Source of the DNA: Thermomicrobiales bacterium
GTDB lineage: Bacteria > Chloroflexota > Chloroflexia > Thermomicrobiales > UBA6265
Assembly (NCBI GenBank): GCA_030447415.1
Contig: JAUJOZ010000007.1
Span: forward strand, 91,262 to 155,261
Reading direction: 5' to 3'
Length of the DNA: 64,000 nucleotides
Under the pieces are notes generated by a model. That model worked only from the letters and a program-made list of their open reading frames with translations. It made no database searches and was not told the DNA's origin. The position numbers and the translations under genes are program-made. Shown piece by piece: positions 45,663 through 54,387 of this stretch (its first letter is position 1; every line of letters begins with the position of its first letter).

Positions 45663-46829
45663 GTGCTGAACGCGTGGGTGGGGGTAGTCGCCGCGTTGCG
45701 GATCGGCGTGAATGCGCTTCTGCTGTCGACTCGGTCGGGGTACCGGCGCGCTGGTGTGAGCCGCTACATCGAGCGGTTGGTGCGGGCGCTGCCCACCGCG
45801 CTGGGGGCGGGGGACGATCTCGTGGCCTACGGGGTGCGCGGCACGTCCGCGCCGGCGCCCGAGCTGGAGTGGGCCTGGCGCCCGGCGCCCTCCTGGTTGC
45901 CCGTCGAGCGGCGCATGGTCCGCATCCCCTGGGAGCAGGCGGTGCTGCCACTGCTGGCCCGACGGGACCGTCTGGACGTGTTCCACGCTCCGGTCAACGT
46001 CGCGCCGCTCCTGGCGCCGTGTCCCACCGTCGTCACCGTCCACGATTTGGCGTTCTTGCGGGAACCGGGGCGGCTGCCGGCCCGCCGGCGCCGGTACCTT
46101 ACGACTATGACGCGAGCCTCGGTTCGGCGCGCGGCGCGCGTCCTCGCCGTCTCGGAGCACACCAAGCACGATCTGCTGGAGGTCTTCGGAATCCCGCCGG
46201 AGCGGGTCGTCGTGACGCCGCTCGCGGTTGACGAGACATTCCGTCCTCCGTCCCTTGAGGCGCGCGCTGCCTTCCGGGCCAAACACGGTCTGGTGGGGCC
46301 CTTCGTGCTGTACGTCGGGACACTCGAGCCGCGCAAGAACGTGCCGGGCTTGTTGCGCGCGTTTGCCGAGATCGTCACGGAGGTGCCGCACGAGCTGGTG
46401 CTCGTCGGCGCCCACGGCTGGATGACCGAGGAGATCGACCGAGCCCTGGCAGACGTTCGGCTCCAGGGTCGGGTCCGCGTCACCGGCTATGCCGACGACG
46501 CCGAGCTGCCGCTCTGGTACGGCGCCGCCGACCTGTTCGTCTACCCTCCCTTCTACGAGGGATTCGGGCTGCCACCGCTGGAAGCGATGGCGTGCGGGAC
46601 GTCGGTCGTCGCCTCCGCCAGCTCATCCCTGCCGGAGGTGGTGGGCGACGCGGCCCTCCTCGTCGACCCCGCCGACCGTGAGGCGCTGGCCGACGCGATG
46701 CGCCGGGTCCTGACCGACCCTGCGCTCGCCACGGAATTGCGGACCCGCGGCCGGGCGCGGGCCGCGCGGTGCTCCTGGGCGCGGACCGCGGCGGCAACCG
46801 TCGTCGCCTACCGTGAGGCGGCGGGGTGA
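45663..46829 (+). CDS. Family 4-type glycosyltransferase
   Basis: A GT-B glycosyltransferase (GT4) of about 388 residues, transferring a sugar from a nucleotide donor. The N-terminal acceptor domain starts RIGVNALLLSTRSGYRRAGV then SRYIERLV. The C-terminal domain has VLYVGTLEPRKNVPGLLRAF and the EX7E-type motif in FYEGFGLPPLEAMACGTSVV, with SSLPEVVGDAALLVDPAD. GTG 45663 is used; in-frame GTG 45678 and TTG 45696 are also possible, the latter starting directly at the conserved domain. Its stop overlaps the thiL start by 4 bp. The acceptor is unknown. Confidence 0.88.
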   Translation: MLNAWVGVVAALRIGVNALLLSTRSGYRRAGVSRYIERLVRALPTALGAGDDLVAYGVRGTSAPAPELEWAWRPAPSWLPVERRMVRIPWEQAVLPLLARRDRLDVFHAPVNVAPLLAPCPTVVTVHDLAFLREPGRLPARRRRYLTTMTRASVRRAARVLAVSEHTKHDLLEVFGIPPERVVVTPLAVDETFRPPSLEARAAFRAKHGLVGPFVLYVGTLEPRKNVPGLLRAFAEIVTEVPHELVLVGAHGWMTEEIDRALADVRLQGRVRVTGYADDAELPLWYGAADLFVYPPFYEGFGLPPLEAMACGTSVVASASSSLPEVVGDAALLVDPADREALADAMRRVLTDPALATELRTRGRARAARCSWARTAAATVVAYREAAG

Positions 46830-47974
46830 GCGGAGAGAGCCGCCCGACCGTCCGCGACGTCGGCGAATTCGGGCTGATCGAGACCTTGCGCGCGGCGCTG
46901 CCGCCGGAGACTACTGCCGCCGAGGCGCTGACGCTCGGCATCGGCGACGACGCCGCGGTCTGGCGGCCGACGCCCGGCGAGGCGCTGGTGGTCACCACCG
47001 ACGCCCTGGTCGAAGGCGTCCACTTCCGCCTCAACTGGACCGACTGGCCGAGCCTGGGCCACAAGGCGCTGGCCGTCAACCTGTCCGATCTGGCGGCGAT
47101 GGGCGCCGCACCCAGGCTGGCGACCCTCACCCTCGGGTTGCGGGGGGACGAGCTCGTCACGGACCTCGTCGCCTTCTATCGCGGGCTGGGCGGCCTCGCC
47201 GCGCGGACAGGGGTTGTGATCGCCGGGGGCGCCCTCTCCCTCGAGATGGGGTGTGACTAGCGCTTCACGGCCCTCGGAGCGTTCTCTCGGGGGCTGGGCG
47301 GCAGCGCCGCTCGGACTGGGGTTGTGCTCGGCGGGGGCGACCTCGTCGCGTCCCCGACCGCGCTTACCCTCCACGTCACCGCGCTCGGCGAGACGCGGGA
47401 AGGCCGGTCGCTCACTCGGGCGGGGGCGCGGCCGGGCGACGTCATCGCGGTCAGCGGCACGCTCGGCGCCGCGGCCGCCGGACTGCGCCTCCTGACCGAG
47501 CGATCGGCGGGGTTGCGCCGCCACGCCGCGACGACCGCCGACCTTCTCATCGCCGCGCATCTTCGGCCCGAGCCACGCCTCGGCCTCGGTGCCCTGCTGC
47601 TGGAGCGGGGCGCGACCGCGGCGATGGATCTGAGCGACGGGTTGCTGGGTGACCTCCCGAAGGTCCTCGCCGCCAGCGGCGTCGCCGCGCGGTTGGATGC
47701 CGATGCGATGCCCGTGGCCGCGGCCGTCCGCGCCCTCTTCCCGAGCGACTGGCTGGAGTTGGCCACCCGCGGCGGCGAGGACTACGAGCTGCTCTTCACC
47801 GCCCCGCCTTCCGTCTTCGACACGATCCGGGAAGCCGCGACTGGCATCGGAGCGACGGTCACGGTGGTGGGAGAGGTCGTCACGCCGCTCGCGGGGATGC
47901 CGGCCGTGGTGATCCGGGGATTGGACGGCGTCGAGCGGCCGGTGGCGGCAGGGGCCTTTGACCATTTCGGGTGA
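46826..47974 (+). pseudogene. thiL: Thiamine-monophosphate kinase with internal duplication and in-frame stop
   Basis: ThiL phosphorylates thiamine monophosphate to the active pyrophosphate. The N-terminal half starts at GTG 46826 and contains GIGDDAAVWRPTPGEALVVT, then TDALVEGVHF and WPSLGHKALAVNLSDLAAMG. It then runs into a TAG at 47258-47260. The same frame resumes and gives GVVLGGGDLVASPTALTLHV, GARPGDVIAVSGTLGAAAAG, AMDLSDGLLGDLPKVL and RGGEDYELLFTAPP, to the end at 47974. Between these, a 108-bp in-frame segment duplicates the central block; removing it would give a normal protein of about 346 residues. The second copy keeps the GGD motif; the first reads GGA. Unless the TAG is read through, the gene is dead. 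Confidence 0.85.
47158..47344 (+). repeat. Divergent tandem duplication inside thiL (period 108 bp)
   Basis: Copy A, 47158-47236, and copy B, 47266-47344, align without gaps and agree at 66 of 79 positions by my count. The encoded blocks are LVAFYRGLGGLAARTGVVIA and LGAFSRGLGGSAARTGVVLG. The period is a multiple of three, so the frame is kept. The 29 bases between the copies carry the TAG stop. Confidence 0.85.
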
Positions 47975-48013
47975 AACGATTCTCACCCCGGGTCGGGACG
48001 AGCGCCGCGCTCG

Positions 48014-49252
48014 CTACCGGACCCGGACGGCGAGGCTCATCGCTTCGACCATCACCTCGAAGAGGTGCGTGTTCTCGTAGGTCCCGAGGAGGCGATCGGC
48101 GCCCGGGCCGCGAGCGGTGACCGGGACGGCGGCAGCGGTGTGGCCGGTGGTGGCCCAGCCCATGACGAAGTGGTGGGCGGCGTTGGCGACGGGGAAGGGG
48201 CCGTCCTCGGCGGCCAGATCCACGGCGGCCGCGCCCTCCGCGCCGGCGCCGGGTTCGTAGGGGTAGGCCGGGTCATTCGATCCGGCGATCGCCAGCCCGC
48301 CGCACTCGTGGTCGGCGGTGACGATGACCAATGTGTTCGGGTCGGTCGCGGCGTACGCTTCGGCGACGGCGACCGCCTTGTCGAGCTCCAGCACCCCCTT
48401 GAGGGCGAGGCGGGCGTTGTTGCGGTGGGCCATGCGATCGATGGCCGCCTCCTCGACGAGGAGGAAGAAGCCCTCGGGATTGCGCGACAGGATATCGATC
48501 GCCTTGGCGGTCATGTCGGCCAGGGAAACGATCGGGTCGTAGGCATCGCCGCGCCCTTCCGAGTTCTGCCGGAACAACTCCTGGTTGGCGAAGAGGCCGA
48601 GTAGCCTGGGACCGCCAGCCGCCCGCAACCCCGCTTCGTCGGCGACGCAGGCGTAGCCCAGTTCCCGGGCACGTGCCACGAGGTCGCCGGCGGTGCCCCG
48701 GCTGCGCTCGCGGCCGGTCGGGTCCGGGTCGTCCGGGAAGACGCCGGGCTCACCGGCGGGATACCAGAAGTCCTCGCCCCCGCCAAGGATGACGTCGGGC
48801 CGGCTCTGCTCCAGGTACTGACGGGCAATCTCGCTCTGGTCCGCGCGGTGCGCGACGTGAGCGCCGAAAGCCGCGGGGGTGGCGTCGGTGATCTGGCAGG
48901 TGGTGATCAGTCCGGCCGATTTGCCGGCTCGCTTGGCGAGCTCGAGGATGGAAGAGACGGGGCGTCCGTTCGGGTCGACGGCGACGGCGCCGTTGACCGT
49001 CTTCACTCCGGTTGCCATCGCCGTGGCGGCGGCGGCCGAATCGGTGACGAACGTGTCTGGGTCGGCCGAGACCGTGCCCATCAGGCCGGCGATGGGAAGG
49101 CGATCCATGGCCAGGCGCCCGGAGGTGCCGCGGGAGACGAGCTGCCCGGCGAGGCGGTGGGCCTGGCCCATCCCGTCACCGACGAGGAGGATGACGCTCT
49201 TCGCCCGCGGCGCCTCTCTGTCAGTGTCCCAGGGGATCGTCGCGGTCGCCAC
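48014..49252 (-). CDS. Alkaline phosphatase family protein
   Basis: A 412-residue phosphatase of the alkaline phosphatase superfamily. The metal and catalytic residues are in place: Asp in VILLVGDGMGQAHRLA, the nucleophile Ser in TFVTDSAAAATAMATGVKT, Asp/His in IVTADHECGGLAIAG, and the late His in WATTGHTAAAVPVTARG. Unlike typical PhoA/PhoD-like enzymes it has no visible signal peptide; residue 1 is only 18 residues before the first catalytic strand. It may therefore be cytoplasmic, or a start may be missed. It is convergent with thiL and monocistronic. Confidence 0.9.
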   Translation of the reverse strand: MATATIPWDTDREAPRAKSVILLVGDGMGQAHRLAGQLVSRGTSGRLAMDRLPIAGLMGTVSADPDTFVTDSAAAATAMATGVKTVNGAVAVDPNGRPVSSILELAKRAGKSAGLITTCQITDATPAAFGAHVAHRADQSEIARQYLEQSRPDVILGGGEDFWYPAGEPGVFPDDPDPTGRERSRGTAGDLVARARELGYACVADEAGLRAAGGPRLLGLFANQELFRQNSEGRGDAYDPIVSLADMTAKAIDILSRNPEGFFLLVEEAAIDRMAHRNNARLALKGVLELDKAVAVAEAYAATDPNTLVIVTADHECGGLAIAGSNDPAYPYEPGAGAEGAAAVDLAAEDGPFPVANAAHHFVMGWATTGHTAAAVPVTARGPGADRLLGTYENTHLFEVMVEAMSLAVRVR

Positions 49253-49316
49253 GCAGAGTCCTCGCCGTTGGGCGCGCTTCGCGGGCGACGGCGACCGGAA
49301 GCCAGCGGGTCAAGAA

Positions 49317-49343
49317 GAGGGGCGGTCGACTCGACCGCCCCTC
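49317..49343. repeat. 13-bp perfect inverted repeat upstream of the phosphatase
   Basis: GAGGGGCGGTCGA (49317-49329) and TCGACCGCCCCTC (49331-49343) form a near-continuous palindrome around one base, 65 bp upstream of the phosphatase start. It could be an operator or the terminator of a lost gene; it carries no U-tract. Confidence 0.5.
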
Positions 49344-49806
49344 GAATCCTACCACGACCGGCGCCGGGGAGCGTGCGCCTCACGCTCCTGGCTCGGCGAG
49401 AAGGGGAGATGCGCTAGCCCGCCGTCCCGATTCGCGTGGTGGCCTTCTCCGCCTGGATGACGACCACGCTCGGATGCGTCGGGTCGTCCTCGCCGAGGGT
49501 GGTTAGGTCGGCGAAGTGCTGGTCGACTGTTGAGGGTGCCTGATACCTCCGTCCCGGGAGGCTCGGCGGAGGTCTTCGTGAGATCGACCCTAGCGGCGGG
49601 TCACCCTAACCGTGCCGGCGATGTCCGAGGGACAGCCTAAACCGGCAAGGTCAGCGTAACGTGAAACGAGCAACGTCGCGGCGTTCGGGGGCGTCACGCC
49701 GGTGCGCTGGCGACACTCGGGGCGCAGCGACAAGGGTCGCGCGGGGCTCGTGCGTTCCCGGTGCGTGGCAAATGAGGAGTGGCGTGCGAGGAGGGCGATC
49801 CCGCGC
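49344..49806. other. Intergenic region with an orphan coding-like fragment
   Basis: 463 bp without a callable gene. On the minus strand, just above a TAG at 49414-49416, the frame reads PSTVDQHFADLTTLGEDDPT and then HPSVVVIQAEKATTRIGTAG. This looks like the true C-terminus of a protein, but no start or family can be given. It may be a remnant. Confidence 0.35.
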
Positions 49807-50241
49807 TCAGGATGGTCCGATATCCGCTGTCTGCTGATCCGCGAGCGCCCACCGGTCGGCGCAGGCGTTGCGTTGCTCGGGGGTCAGGCCGGCGACGTCG
49901 CGCAGCTTGGCGCCGGCGAGCGAGCGAGCCTGCTCGAGATTCGCACCGTCGAGCTTGGCGCCGTGGAGGTCCGCCCCGGCGAGGTCGGCTTCGGCCAGGT
50001 TGGCACCGCGCAGGTCGGCCCCGTGCAGTTTGGCATCACGAAGGGAAGCGCCGGAAAGGTCGGCATCCTGGAGGTCGTCCCGGCTAAGGTCGGCCTTCGT
50101 CAGGTTCGCGCCGTGCAGGTCGGCCGCCCTGAGGTTGGCGTCATGGAGGTCGGCTTCGTGCAGGTCCGCCTCGGCGAAGTCGTCGCCGGCGAGGTTGGCG
50201 TGGGCGAGGTTCGTCCTGGCGAGGTCTGCCTTGCGCGTCAT
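49807..50241 (-). CDS. Pentapeptide-repeat protein
   Basis: A 144-residue protein made mainly of A(D/N)Lxx pentapeptide repeats: ADLARTNLAHANLAGDDFAE, ADLHEADLHDANLRAADLHG, and so on to about residue 105, roughly twenty repeats. It should form a right-handed quadrilateral beta-helix. The C-terminal 35 residues (LTPEQRNACADRWALADQQT) are not repeats. Some family members mimic DNA and protect gyrase (Qnr/MfpA), but this one lacks features that would show that. ATG 50241 follows a GGGGAG site. Alone on the minus strand. Confidence 0.9.
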   Translation of the reverse strand: MTRKADLARTNLAHANLAGDDFAEADLHEADLHDANLRAADLHGANLTKADLSRDDLQDADLSGASLRDAKLHGADLRGANLAEADLAGADLHGAKLDGANLEQARSLAGAKLRDVAGLTPEQRNACADRWALADQQTADIGPS

Positions 50242-50724
50242 GGCGGTGCTCCCCTCAAGCGGACACGGTGGGCCGCGCTCGCGGTGGTGCCGGGTGGTGT
50301 CGGATGCGTTGCACGGAGAACCCTACCACTGCGGGCCTTATCCCGCATAGGGGCGACGACTGGTGAGGCCCCCGGACGTTCTGGAGGGGACGCCTCCGGG
50401 GGGCGCCCGGCTCATGGATCCCATCGGGACAGGCCATCCTGGTTTGTCGATGGCCGGATCGATCTCACGGCGCACGGCGCACGGCGCGGCCGTCCGACGC
50501 GGGAAGCGTCCGCTTGCTTGATCACCGTAGCTCCGTCGGCGCCCGCTCATCCGTTCGACGAACGGCGCCTGGTCCGCCGGCCTCGGCCGTGGTTGACGGC
50601 CTCGCCGGCCGGCCACCATGATTCCGAGTCAAGGGATCAGAATTGCGCCGCGCACCGTCGCGGTGACAGGTTGGGAGCAGATCGGGTGGTGGAAGAGGTC
50701 GACCCGCTGGTTGTCATCGAGGCG
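50242..50724. other. Intergenic region between divergent genes
   Basis: 483 bp between the pentapeptide gene and the nitroreductase start, with no credible gene. A run of CGGCGCACGGCGCACGGCG at about 50470 is a short local repeat. Promoters cannot be placed. Confidence 0.3.
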
Positions 50725-51324
50725 ATGCCCGGAGGCCGGAAGAGCGTTCTTGAGGCCATCCGATCGAGGCGCAGCGTCGGCAAGGTGCGGCCTGAGCGCC
50801 CGCCGCGGGACGTGATCGAGCAGATTGTCGAGGCGGCGACGTGGGCGCCGAACCACCGCCTGACGGAGCCGTGGCGCTTCTACGTGCTGGCCGGTGACGC
50901 TCGGGCCGCCCTCGGCCAGGTGATGGGCCGCGCTCAGGCCGCCCGTGCGTCGAGCACGGCGGACCCCGCCGCGACGTTCGCGAAGGCGGCGGCCAAGCCG
51001 TTGCGGGCGCCGGTGGTGATCGCCGTCGCCGTCGAACCGACCGGCGGCCCGAAAGTGGTCGAGGTCGAGGAGGTTGCGGCAGGAGCGGCCGCCGTCCAGA
51101 ACATGCTGCTCGCGGCCCACGAGCTCGGCCTGGCAGCGATCTGGCGGACGGGGGATCCTGCCTACGACCCCGCGGTCAAAGCCTTCTTCGAGCTGCCGCC
51201 GACCGCCCACCTCCTTGGCTTCGTCTACGTTGGGTACCCGGACATGCCGCCGCCGGAGCGAGCGCGCCGACCCGTCGCCGACGTTACCCACTGGCTTGGC
51301 TGGGACGACGAACTGGGGGCATGA
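50725..51324 (+). CDS. Nitroreductase-family flavoprotein
   Basis: A 199-residue FMN-dependent nitroreductase. The N-terminal SVLEAIRSRRSVGKVRPERP gives the FMN phosphate-binding RRS motif, then WAPNHRLTEPWRFYVL and the C-terminal AVQNMLLAAHELGLAAIWRT and GFVYVGYP. It resembles YdjA-type nitroreductases, which are small single-domain proteins. Its natural substrate is unknown. ATG 50725 is used; GTG codons about 13 residues upstream are also possible. It lies upstream of the iron-transport promoter on the same strand and is separate from it. Confidence 0.88.
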   Translation: MPGGRKSVLEAIRSRRSVGKVRPERPPRDVIEQIVEAATWAPNHRLTEPWRFYVLAGDARAALGQVMGRAQAARASSTADPAATFAKAAAKPLRAPVVIAVAVEPTGGPKVVEVEEVAAGAAAVQNMLLAAHELGLAAIWRTGDPAYDPAVKAFFELPPTAHLLGFVYVGYPDMPPPERARRPVADVTHWLGWDDELGA

Positions 51325-51391
51325 CGGGTCCGTTCCCCGTTCCGGCGATGTCGCGTCGCCTCCCTCGTTTGGAATCGCTGCCTCACCGGCC

Positions 51392-51421
51392 TTGACACCA
51401 CCGGAAGCATCCGGCTAGAGT
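51392..51421 (+). promoter_or_regulatory. Sigma-70-like promoter of the iron importer
   Basis: TTGACA at 51392-51397 and TAGAGT at 51416-51421 are separated by 18 bp and lie about 60 bp before the binding-protein ATG. This is the best promoter in the window by consensus. Confidence 0.7.
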
Positions 51422-51448
51422 CAATTCCGATCCGAACAGTCGGAATTG
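51422..51448. promoter_or_regulatory. 27-bp palindromic operator candidate at the iron importer promoter
   Basis: CAATTCCGA (51422-51430) and TCGGAATTG (51440-51448) are perfect inverted repeats separated by nine bases. The palindrome begins directly after the -10 box and covers the probable transcription start, where a repressor would block initiation. It resembles neither the Fur box nor the DtxR/IdeR box that I know. Confidence 0.65.
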
Positions 51449-51481
51449 CTTGACGGTGTTCAGGGAGAGGAAACCGGCGGC

Positions 51482-52633
51482 ATGGTCATAGACAGCACGG
51501 GCGAAGTGACGCCTCGGGAACGTCAACCCGCGGACGGGCTGACGCGGCGGGACGCGATTCGCCTCTTTGGCGTCGGCGCCGCGGGCCTCGCCCTCGGCGG
51601 GCGCGCCGCCCAGCCAGCGCGCGCCCAAGACGCCACCGCCGAACCCGACCCCGAGGCGGAAGCTGATCCTGAGGCGGAAACGCCCGAGGCAACGGCCGTG
51701 CCGGGTGGCACCCCAGTGGGGTCCACCGGACAGGTGACGATCTACTCCGGGCGCCAGGAAAACCTCGTTGGGCCGCTGATTGGGCGCTTCGAGGGCGCGA
51801 CCGGCGTCGATGCGGCCGTTCGCTACGCCGGGACGCCCGAGCTGGCACTGCAGATCCTTGACGAGGGGGACAACAGCCCGGCGGACGTCTTCCTCGCGCA
51901 GGACGCCGGGTTCCTCGGGCTGCTGGCCAATGAGGGGCGCTTCCAGAAGCTGCCCGACGAGCTGCTGGCGCGGGTCGATCCCCGATTCCGCTCGCCGGAC
52001 GGGTTCTGGGTCGGCGTCTCGGGCCGTGCCCGGGTGGCGGTCTACAACACGGACAAGCTCACCGAGGCCGACCTGCCGGCCTCCGTGCTTGACTTCACCG
52101 ACCCCAAGTGGAAGGGGCAGATCGGCTGGGCGCCCGAGAACGCCTCGTTCCAGGCCTTCGTCACCGCGCTGCGGCTGGTCAAGGGGGAGGAGGCCGCGCG
52201 CGCGTGGCTGGAGGCGATGCAGGCGAACGATCCGGTCGCGTTCGGGAGCAACGACGAGATTGTCGCCGCGGTCGGGCGCGGCGAGATCCAGGTCGGGCTG
52301 GCCAACCACTACTACGTCTACGAGCTCAAAGCCGCCGAGGGCGAGGACTTCCCGGTCGCCAACCACTTCTTCGCCGATGGCGACCCCGGCGCCCTGATCA
52401 ACGTGGCGGGCGTGGGTGTCCTCGACGGGGCGGCGAATGCCGAGCAGGCGCTGCGTTTCGTCGATTACCTGCTCCAGCGCGATGCGCAGACCTACTTTGC
52501 CGAAGAGACCTTCGAGTACCCGCTGATCGAGGGCGTCCCGTCGGCCGGGGACCTGAAGCCGCTGGCGGAGATCGAGAGCCCGGACCTTGACCTGAGTGAT
52601 GACGTGGGGAGAGGGTGGTCGTCGGTGGACTGA
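51482..52633 (+). CDS. Ferric-iron ABC transporter binding protein
   Basis: Exported iron-type binding protein of the FbpA/FutA class, 383 residues. A Tat signal is clear (LTRRDAIRLFGVGAAGLALG), then an acidic Pro/Glu linker repeating PDPEAEADPEAETPE. The mature domain has TIYSGRQENLVGPLIGRFEG, ADVFLAQDAGFLGLLANEG and LANHYYVYELKAAEGEDFPV, with the paired-Tyr region typical of Fe(III) binding. ATG 51482 is preferred over TTG 51446, which overlaps the palindrome. It is the first gene of a four-gene plus-strand run with permease, ATPase and tsaE. Regulation by metal is suggested by the operator upstream. Confidence 0.9.
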   Translation: MVIDSTGEVTPRERQPADGLTRRDAIRLFGVGAAGLALGGRAAQPARAQDATAEPDPEAEADPEAETPEATAVPGGTPVGSTGQVTIYSGRQENLVGPLIGRFEGATGVDAAVRYAGTPELALQILDEGDNSPADVFLAQDAGFLGLLANEGRFQKLPDELLARVDPRFRSPDGFWVGVSGRARVAVYNTDKLTEADLPASVLDFTDPKWKGQIGWAPENASFQAFVTALRLVKGEEAARAWLEAMQANDPVAFGSNDEIVAAVGRGEIQVGLANHYYVYELKAAEGEDFPVANHFFADGDPGALINVAGVGVLDGAANAEQALRFVDYLLQRDAQTYFAEETFEYPLIEGVPSAGDLKPLAEIESPDLDLSDDVGRGWSSVD

Positions 52634-52717
52634 GGGCGTCGGTGAGCAGCGCTGCGTCGTCCCGAACGGACACGACCGTCTGCCGACGACCCACGACCGC
52701 CTGACGTTGGAGGCGAC

Positions 52718-54379
52718 GTGCTAACGCTCCGGCCCCGCGCGGTGCGAGCGACGATCCTCCCCGGCTTCGGTGGGGAGGAGACGGCGCACGTGCCGTCGCG
52801 TCGACGGCGCGGTGGCGCCCGGCCGCCGCTGGTGGTCTGGCTGCCGACGGCGTTGGTCGCGGCGGGGATGGCGCTGCCGCTTCTCTACATTGCGATCCGG
52901 ACCGCCGGTGCCGGCAGCGGGACCTGGGAGCTGCTGCTCCGCCCGCGCACGGCGCGCGTGTTGGGCAACACGGCGCTCCTCGCTCTTGCCGTGGCGGTGG
53001 GGACATCGCTGCTGGCCGTGCCGCTCGCCTGGCTGACGGCGCGGACTGATCTGCCGGGGCGGCGGGCGTGGGCAACCGCGGCTGCCCTACCCTTGGTGGT
53101 CCCGTCCTACGTTGGCGCGTTCATCGTCGTCGCGGTGCTTGGGCCGCGCGGGTTGCTCCAGGGGGCGTTGGAAGAGCCGTTCGGGGTGGAGAGCCTGCCA
53201 ACGGTCTACGGCTTCACCGGGAGCTGGCTGACGCTGACGCTCTTCACCTACCCCTACGTCTTCCTGAGCGTCCGTGCGGCGCTGCGCGGCCTCGATCCGG
53301 CGCTGGAAGAGGCGGCGCGCTGCCTCAACCACGGCGCCTGGCGGACCTTCCTCGGCTGCACGCTGCCCCAATTGCGACCCGCGATCGCGGCCGGTGCCCT
53401 CCTGGCCGCGCTCTACGCCGTCAGCGACTTCGGCGTCGTCACGCTGTTGCGCTACGACACGTTCGTCCGCGCCATCTACGTCCAGCACCGCTCCTCCTTC
53501 GATCGCAGCGCGGCGGCGGCCCTCTCGCTGCTGCTCGTGCTCTTCACGGTGGGTCTGCTGCTCGCCGAGGCGCGCGTGCGCGGCCGAGCGAGCTACCACC
53601 GCGTCGGGAGCGGCGCCGCGCGGCGGGCGCGGCCGGTGCCGCTCGGACGGTGGCGCTGGCCGGCGCTCGCCTATTGCGCGCTCGTCGTCGGCGCGGCGCT
53701 GGGGCTGCCGCTGGCGACCCTCGGCTATTGGCTCGTGAGCGGGCTCGACGGCCGACCGGCGACCCGGGAGTTGGCGTCGGCGGCGTTCCACTCGGCAACC
53801 GTCGGGGGCTGGGCCGCCCTGGTCGCCACGGTGGCCGCGCTGCCGGTCGCGATCCTGGCGGTGCGCTATGGCGGCCGGATCGGCGCGCTGGCGGAGCGAT
53901 CGAGCTACCTCGGGTACGCCCTGCCCGGCATCGTCATCGCTCTGGCGTTCGTCTTCTTCGGCGCCGGCACGCCCTTCTACCAGACGCTGCCGATGCTCGT
54001 CGTGGCATGTGTTGTCCGCTTCCTGCCGCAGGCGATCGGGGCGGCGAGATCGTCGCTGCTCCAGGTCAGTCCGCGGCTTGAGGAGGCGGCGCGTGGCCTC
54101 GGGCGCTCCCCACTCGGGGCGGTGGCGAGTGTCACCGCGCCGCTCGCCAGTCCAGGTCTGCTGGCCGGGGCGGCGCTCGTCTGCCTCACCACGATGAAGG
54201 AGCTGCCAATCACCCTTCTCCTCAGTCCCACGGGCTACTCAACCCTGGCGACCGAGGTCTGGACCGCCGCCGGCGCCCGTGCCTACGGCGAGGCGGCCGC
54301 GCCGGCGCTCCTCCTGATCGCCGTCTCGGCCGTGCCCACGCTCCTCCTCGCCGCCCGCGACCGCGCCGCGGGCGCCTGA
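52718..54379 (+). CDS. Ferric-iron ABC transporter permease (two-domain)
   Basis: A 553-residue inner-membrane permease with two fused six-helix halves, as in FbpB/FutB. Each half has the EAA-loop: first LDPALEEAARCLNHGAWRTF then LGCTLPQLRPAI, second PRLEEAARGLGRSPLGAVAS then VTAPLASPG. GTG 52718 with GGAGGCGAC upstream. It is 84 bp after the binding-protein gene and 8 bp before the ATPase, so one operon. Residues 1-35 are a basic cytoplasmic leader. Confidence 0.92.
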   Translation: MLTLRPRAVRATILPGFGGEETAHVPSRRRRGGARPPLVVWLPTALVAAGMALPLLYIAIRTAGAGSGTWELLLRPRTARVLGNTALLALAVAVGTSLLAVPLAWLTARTDLPGRRAWATAAALPLVVPSYVGAFIVVAVLGPRGLLQGALEEPFGVESLPTVYGFTGSWLTLTLFTYPYVFLSVRAALRGLDPALEEAARCLNHGAWRTFLGCTLPQLRPAIAAGALLAALYAVSDFGVVTLLRYDTFVRAIYVQHRSSFDRSAAAALSLLLVLFTVGLLLAEARVRGRASYHRVGSGAARRARPVPLGRWRWPALAYCALVVGAALGLPLATLGYWLVSGLDGRPATRELASAAFHSATVGGWAALVATVAALPVAILAVRYGGRIGALAERSSYLGYALPGIVIALAFVFFGAGTPFYQTLPMLVVACVVRFLPQAIGAARSSLLQVSPRLEEAARGLGRSPLGAVASVTAPLASPGLLAGAALVCLTTMKELPITLLLSPTGYSTLATEVWTAAGARAYGEAAAPALLLIAVSAVPTLLLAARDRAAGA

Positions 54380-54387
54380 GGCGAGAC

